The notes under the pieces: generated by a model
Told to the model about the DNA's origin: nothing
What the model saw: only the letters and a program-made list of their open reading frames with translations
Database searches by the model: none
Shown here: positions 62,623-64,000 of the stretch, piece after piece
Position numbering within the stretch: position 1 is the stretch's first letter
How the letters are laid out: every line of letters begins with the position of its first letter
Program-made: the position numbers and the translations under genes
From: SKVR01 sp046291875
GTDB taxonomy: Bacteria; Bacteroidota; Bacteroidia; Bacteroidales; UBA7960
Length of the DNA stretch: 64,000 nucleotides
Direction: 5' to 3'
NCBI GenBank assembly: GCA_046291875.1
Contig: JBKBSF010000001.1
Span: 186,001-250,000 of the forward strand

Positions 62623-64000
62623 ATGGACCCTTCAATTGATAAGTTAAGAAAAAAGGCCATGGAGATCATGGAGAAGCAGAAGTACCTGCCCAACCCTGAA
62701 ATTCTGAAAGACTTCGAGTTGCTGCTGGAAGATTACAACGTACACAAAATTGAACTGGAGCTGCAGCAGGAAGAACTTCGGCTTACCAATCAAAAGCTGG
62801 AGGCGCAAAATCAACGCCTCGACGACCTTTTTACCCATGCTCCCGTCTCCTATTTCGTGCTCGATGATCAGCAGTGTATTGTACAGCTCAACCAGCGTGC
62901 CTGCCAGCTTCTGGAGCAACCACACAAAAAGCTTGTACGCCAGCGGTTTACGCAGTTTATCGATCCTGCTTACCAGGATAGTTTTTATTTCCACTGGCAG
63001 GAAGTGCTGCGTACAAATCTGCCATGTTCGCTCGAAGTGCGTTTTTCTACTGCCATACCTGGCAAGGGATATTGCTTGCTCAACAGTCATTCCTTCCCTG
63101 ATCCGGAAAGTGGTCAAATGCTGATCAGGATTTCGGCTACCGATATTTCGGCAGTGAAAGAAGCCGACCTGCTGCGCGACAGCGAACGCCGCTACAGATT
63201 GCTATTTCGCAACATGGTGAATGGTTTGCTGGTTTTGAAACCTGTCTTTGAGAACCATAAACTTATCGACTTCCATTTCTTCAGAGCCAACGATGCTTTT
63301 GAAAGTATGACCGGACTGCAAGCACGAAAAATGGAGGGAAGCCCTTTACTACACCTTTTTCCCGAAAAAGGCCGGCAGATTTTATCGATGATACTCCAGA
63401 CCTTCCCGGGCAATGAAAACCAGAAGATGGAAGCATTTGTGCTAAGGCCGGGGCTTATTGTTAATATCTATTCGTTTGTTCCCGAACCCGATTACGTTGC
63501 ACTGATTTTCGAAGATGTTACTGCACAGGTAAAAGCTGAATCCGAAAGATTGAAAAGTGAGGAGATGCTCAAGACTGTATTTAAGATTCTGCCCGTGGGC
63601 GTAACCATTACCAATCAGCAGGGAGACATCATAGATTGCAATAAAGCGTCTGAAGCGCTGCTGGGCATACGCAAAGAGGAACATCTGATACGCAATTTTG
63701 CCGGAAAGGAATGGAAAATTGTACGAACCGATCTTAGCCACATGCCTGCAGAAGAATATGCCAGCGTGCGCGCACTGAAAGAAAACAGGATGGTAGAAAA
63801 TGTGGAAATGGGCATTGTGAAACAGAAAGATCAGATCAGCTGGATCAATGTGAGCGCGGCACCGATTCCGCTACCCGATCTGGGCGTTGCCATTGTGTAT
63901 ACCGATATCACAGAAAGAGTGCAGGCTCAGGAGGAAAGTGAAGAAAAGTTTAAAAGTATTGTTCAGAATTCTACCGATGCCATTACCATTGTAAACCCTG
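62623..64000 (+). CDS. Multi-PAS sensor protein, N-terminal part
   Basis: The frame starts at the ATG at 62623 (MDPSIDKLRKKAMEIMEKQK) and runs 459 codons off the right edge. There is no signal peptide or membrane segment, so it is cytoplasmic. After a helical region with the pattern HKIELELQQEELRLTNQKLE come at least three PAS domains: about 80-185 (DLFTHAPVSYFVLDDQQCIV), 190-305 (LLFRNMVNGLLVLKP), and 310-430 (VFKILPVGVTITNQQGDIID). A fourth begins at the edge (FKSIVQNSTDAITIVNP). It is most likely a histidine kinase or a PAS-GGDEF-type protein; the output domain is outside the window. Confidence 0.85.
   Translation, partial: MDPSIDKLRKKAMEIMEKQKYLPNPEILKDFELLLEDYNVHKIELELQQEELRLTNQKLEAQNQRLDDLFTHAPVSYFVLDDQQCIVQLNQRACQLLEQPHKKLVRQRFTQFIDPAYQDSFYFHWQEVLRTNLPCSLEVRFSTAIPGKGYCLLNSHSFPDPESGQMLIRISATDISAVKEADLLRDSERRYRLLFRNMVNGLLVLKPVFENHKLIDFHFFRANDAFESMTGLQARKMEGSPLLHLFPEKGRQILSMILQTFPGNENQKMEAFVLRPGLIVNIYSFVPEPDYVALIFEDVTAQVKAESERLKSEEMLKTVFKILPVGVTITNQQGDIIDCNKASEALLGIRKEEHLIRNFAGKEWKIVRTDLSHMPAEEYASVRALKENRMVENVEMGIVKQKDQISWINVSAAPIPLPDLGVAIVYTDITERVQAQEESEEKFKSIVQNSTDAITIVNP

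Noticed and set aside
1..64000. tRNA or rRNA genes
   Set aside because: No cloverleaf with a TTCRANY T-loop or rRNA sequence was recognised on either strand by eye; a covariance search would be decisive.

Overview
This 64 kb window comes from a Bacteroidota chromosome, most likely order Bacteroidales or a close relative. The signs are a SusC/SusD pair, two TonB-receptor/DUF4249 pairs, many outer-membrane lipoproteins, a C-terminal T9SS type A sorting domain, a methylmalonyl-CoA mutase pair, few Shine-Dalgarno sites, and several matches to the Bacteroidota -7 promoter box TAnnTTTG. I see no rRNA, tRNA or CRISPR array. The genus cannot be fixed from the sequence alone.

Region 1 (1-17.8 kb) is mostly housekeeping and metabolism. 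On the minus strand it holds the PriA helicase N-terminus, phosphofructokinase, a THUMP-domain rRNA methyltransferase with imidazolonepropionase, an S9 peptidase lipoprotein and a KAS III enzyme. On the plus strand it holds a small STAS-like protein, an unusual lysine-2,3-aminomutase homologue, a luciferase-like flavoenzyme, and a SusC/SusD/PepSY operon that resembles siderophore or iron uptake loci. A 125-nt imperfect palindrome lies between pfkA and the methyltransferase gene.

Region 2 (17.9-34.1 kb) is accessory and partly AT-rich. Three tandem cassettes each pair a short secreted Cys-rich peptide with a 6-bladed beta-propeller lipoprotein. The peptides share one signal peptide at DNA level but have different cores with 8, 4 and 6 cysteines. 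An RND efflux locus follows (adaptor, permease, permease). Its two permease genes are separated by a REP-associated tyrosine transposase (RAYT) flanked by REP palindromes, one of which lies in frame inside the transposase gene. A DUF4143 ATPase that appears to have a leaderless transcript closes the region.

Region 3 (34.2-48.2 kb) holds unknown lipoproteins, beta-barrel proteins and two TonB receptor/DUF4249 modules. A dispersed 350-570 bp repeat (copies A-E at 17.9, 20.4, 34.3, 38.0 and 43.8 kb, all in the same orientation) sits upstream of secreted or envelope protein genes in regions 2 and 3. Its core has a poly-C tract, a -7 box, a conserved hairpin with one compensatory pair change and, in four copies, the SD-like 9-mer AAGGAGGTG. 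Copy C is a mosaic that also carries the 3' end of a neighbouring barrel gene.

Region 4 (48.2-64 kb) returns to core genes: the TldD/PmbA pair (TldD with a Tat lipoprotein signal), a Na/Pi symporter, a T9SS-exported arginine/agmatine deiminase-like protein, a Cache-HAMP-GAF sensor without an output domain, methylmalonyl-CoA mutase large and small subunits, and the start of a multi-PAS sensor protein.

The strongest candidates for undescribed biology are the peptide-propeller cassettes together with the repeat family that precedes two of them.
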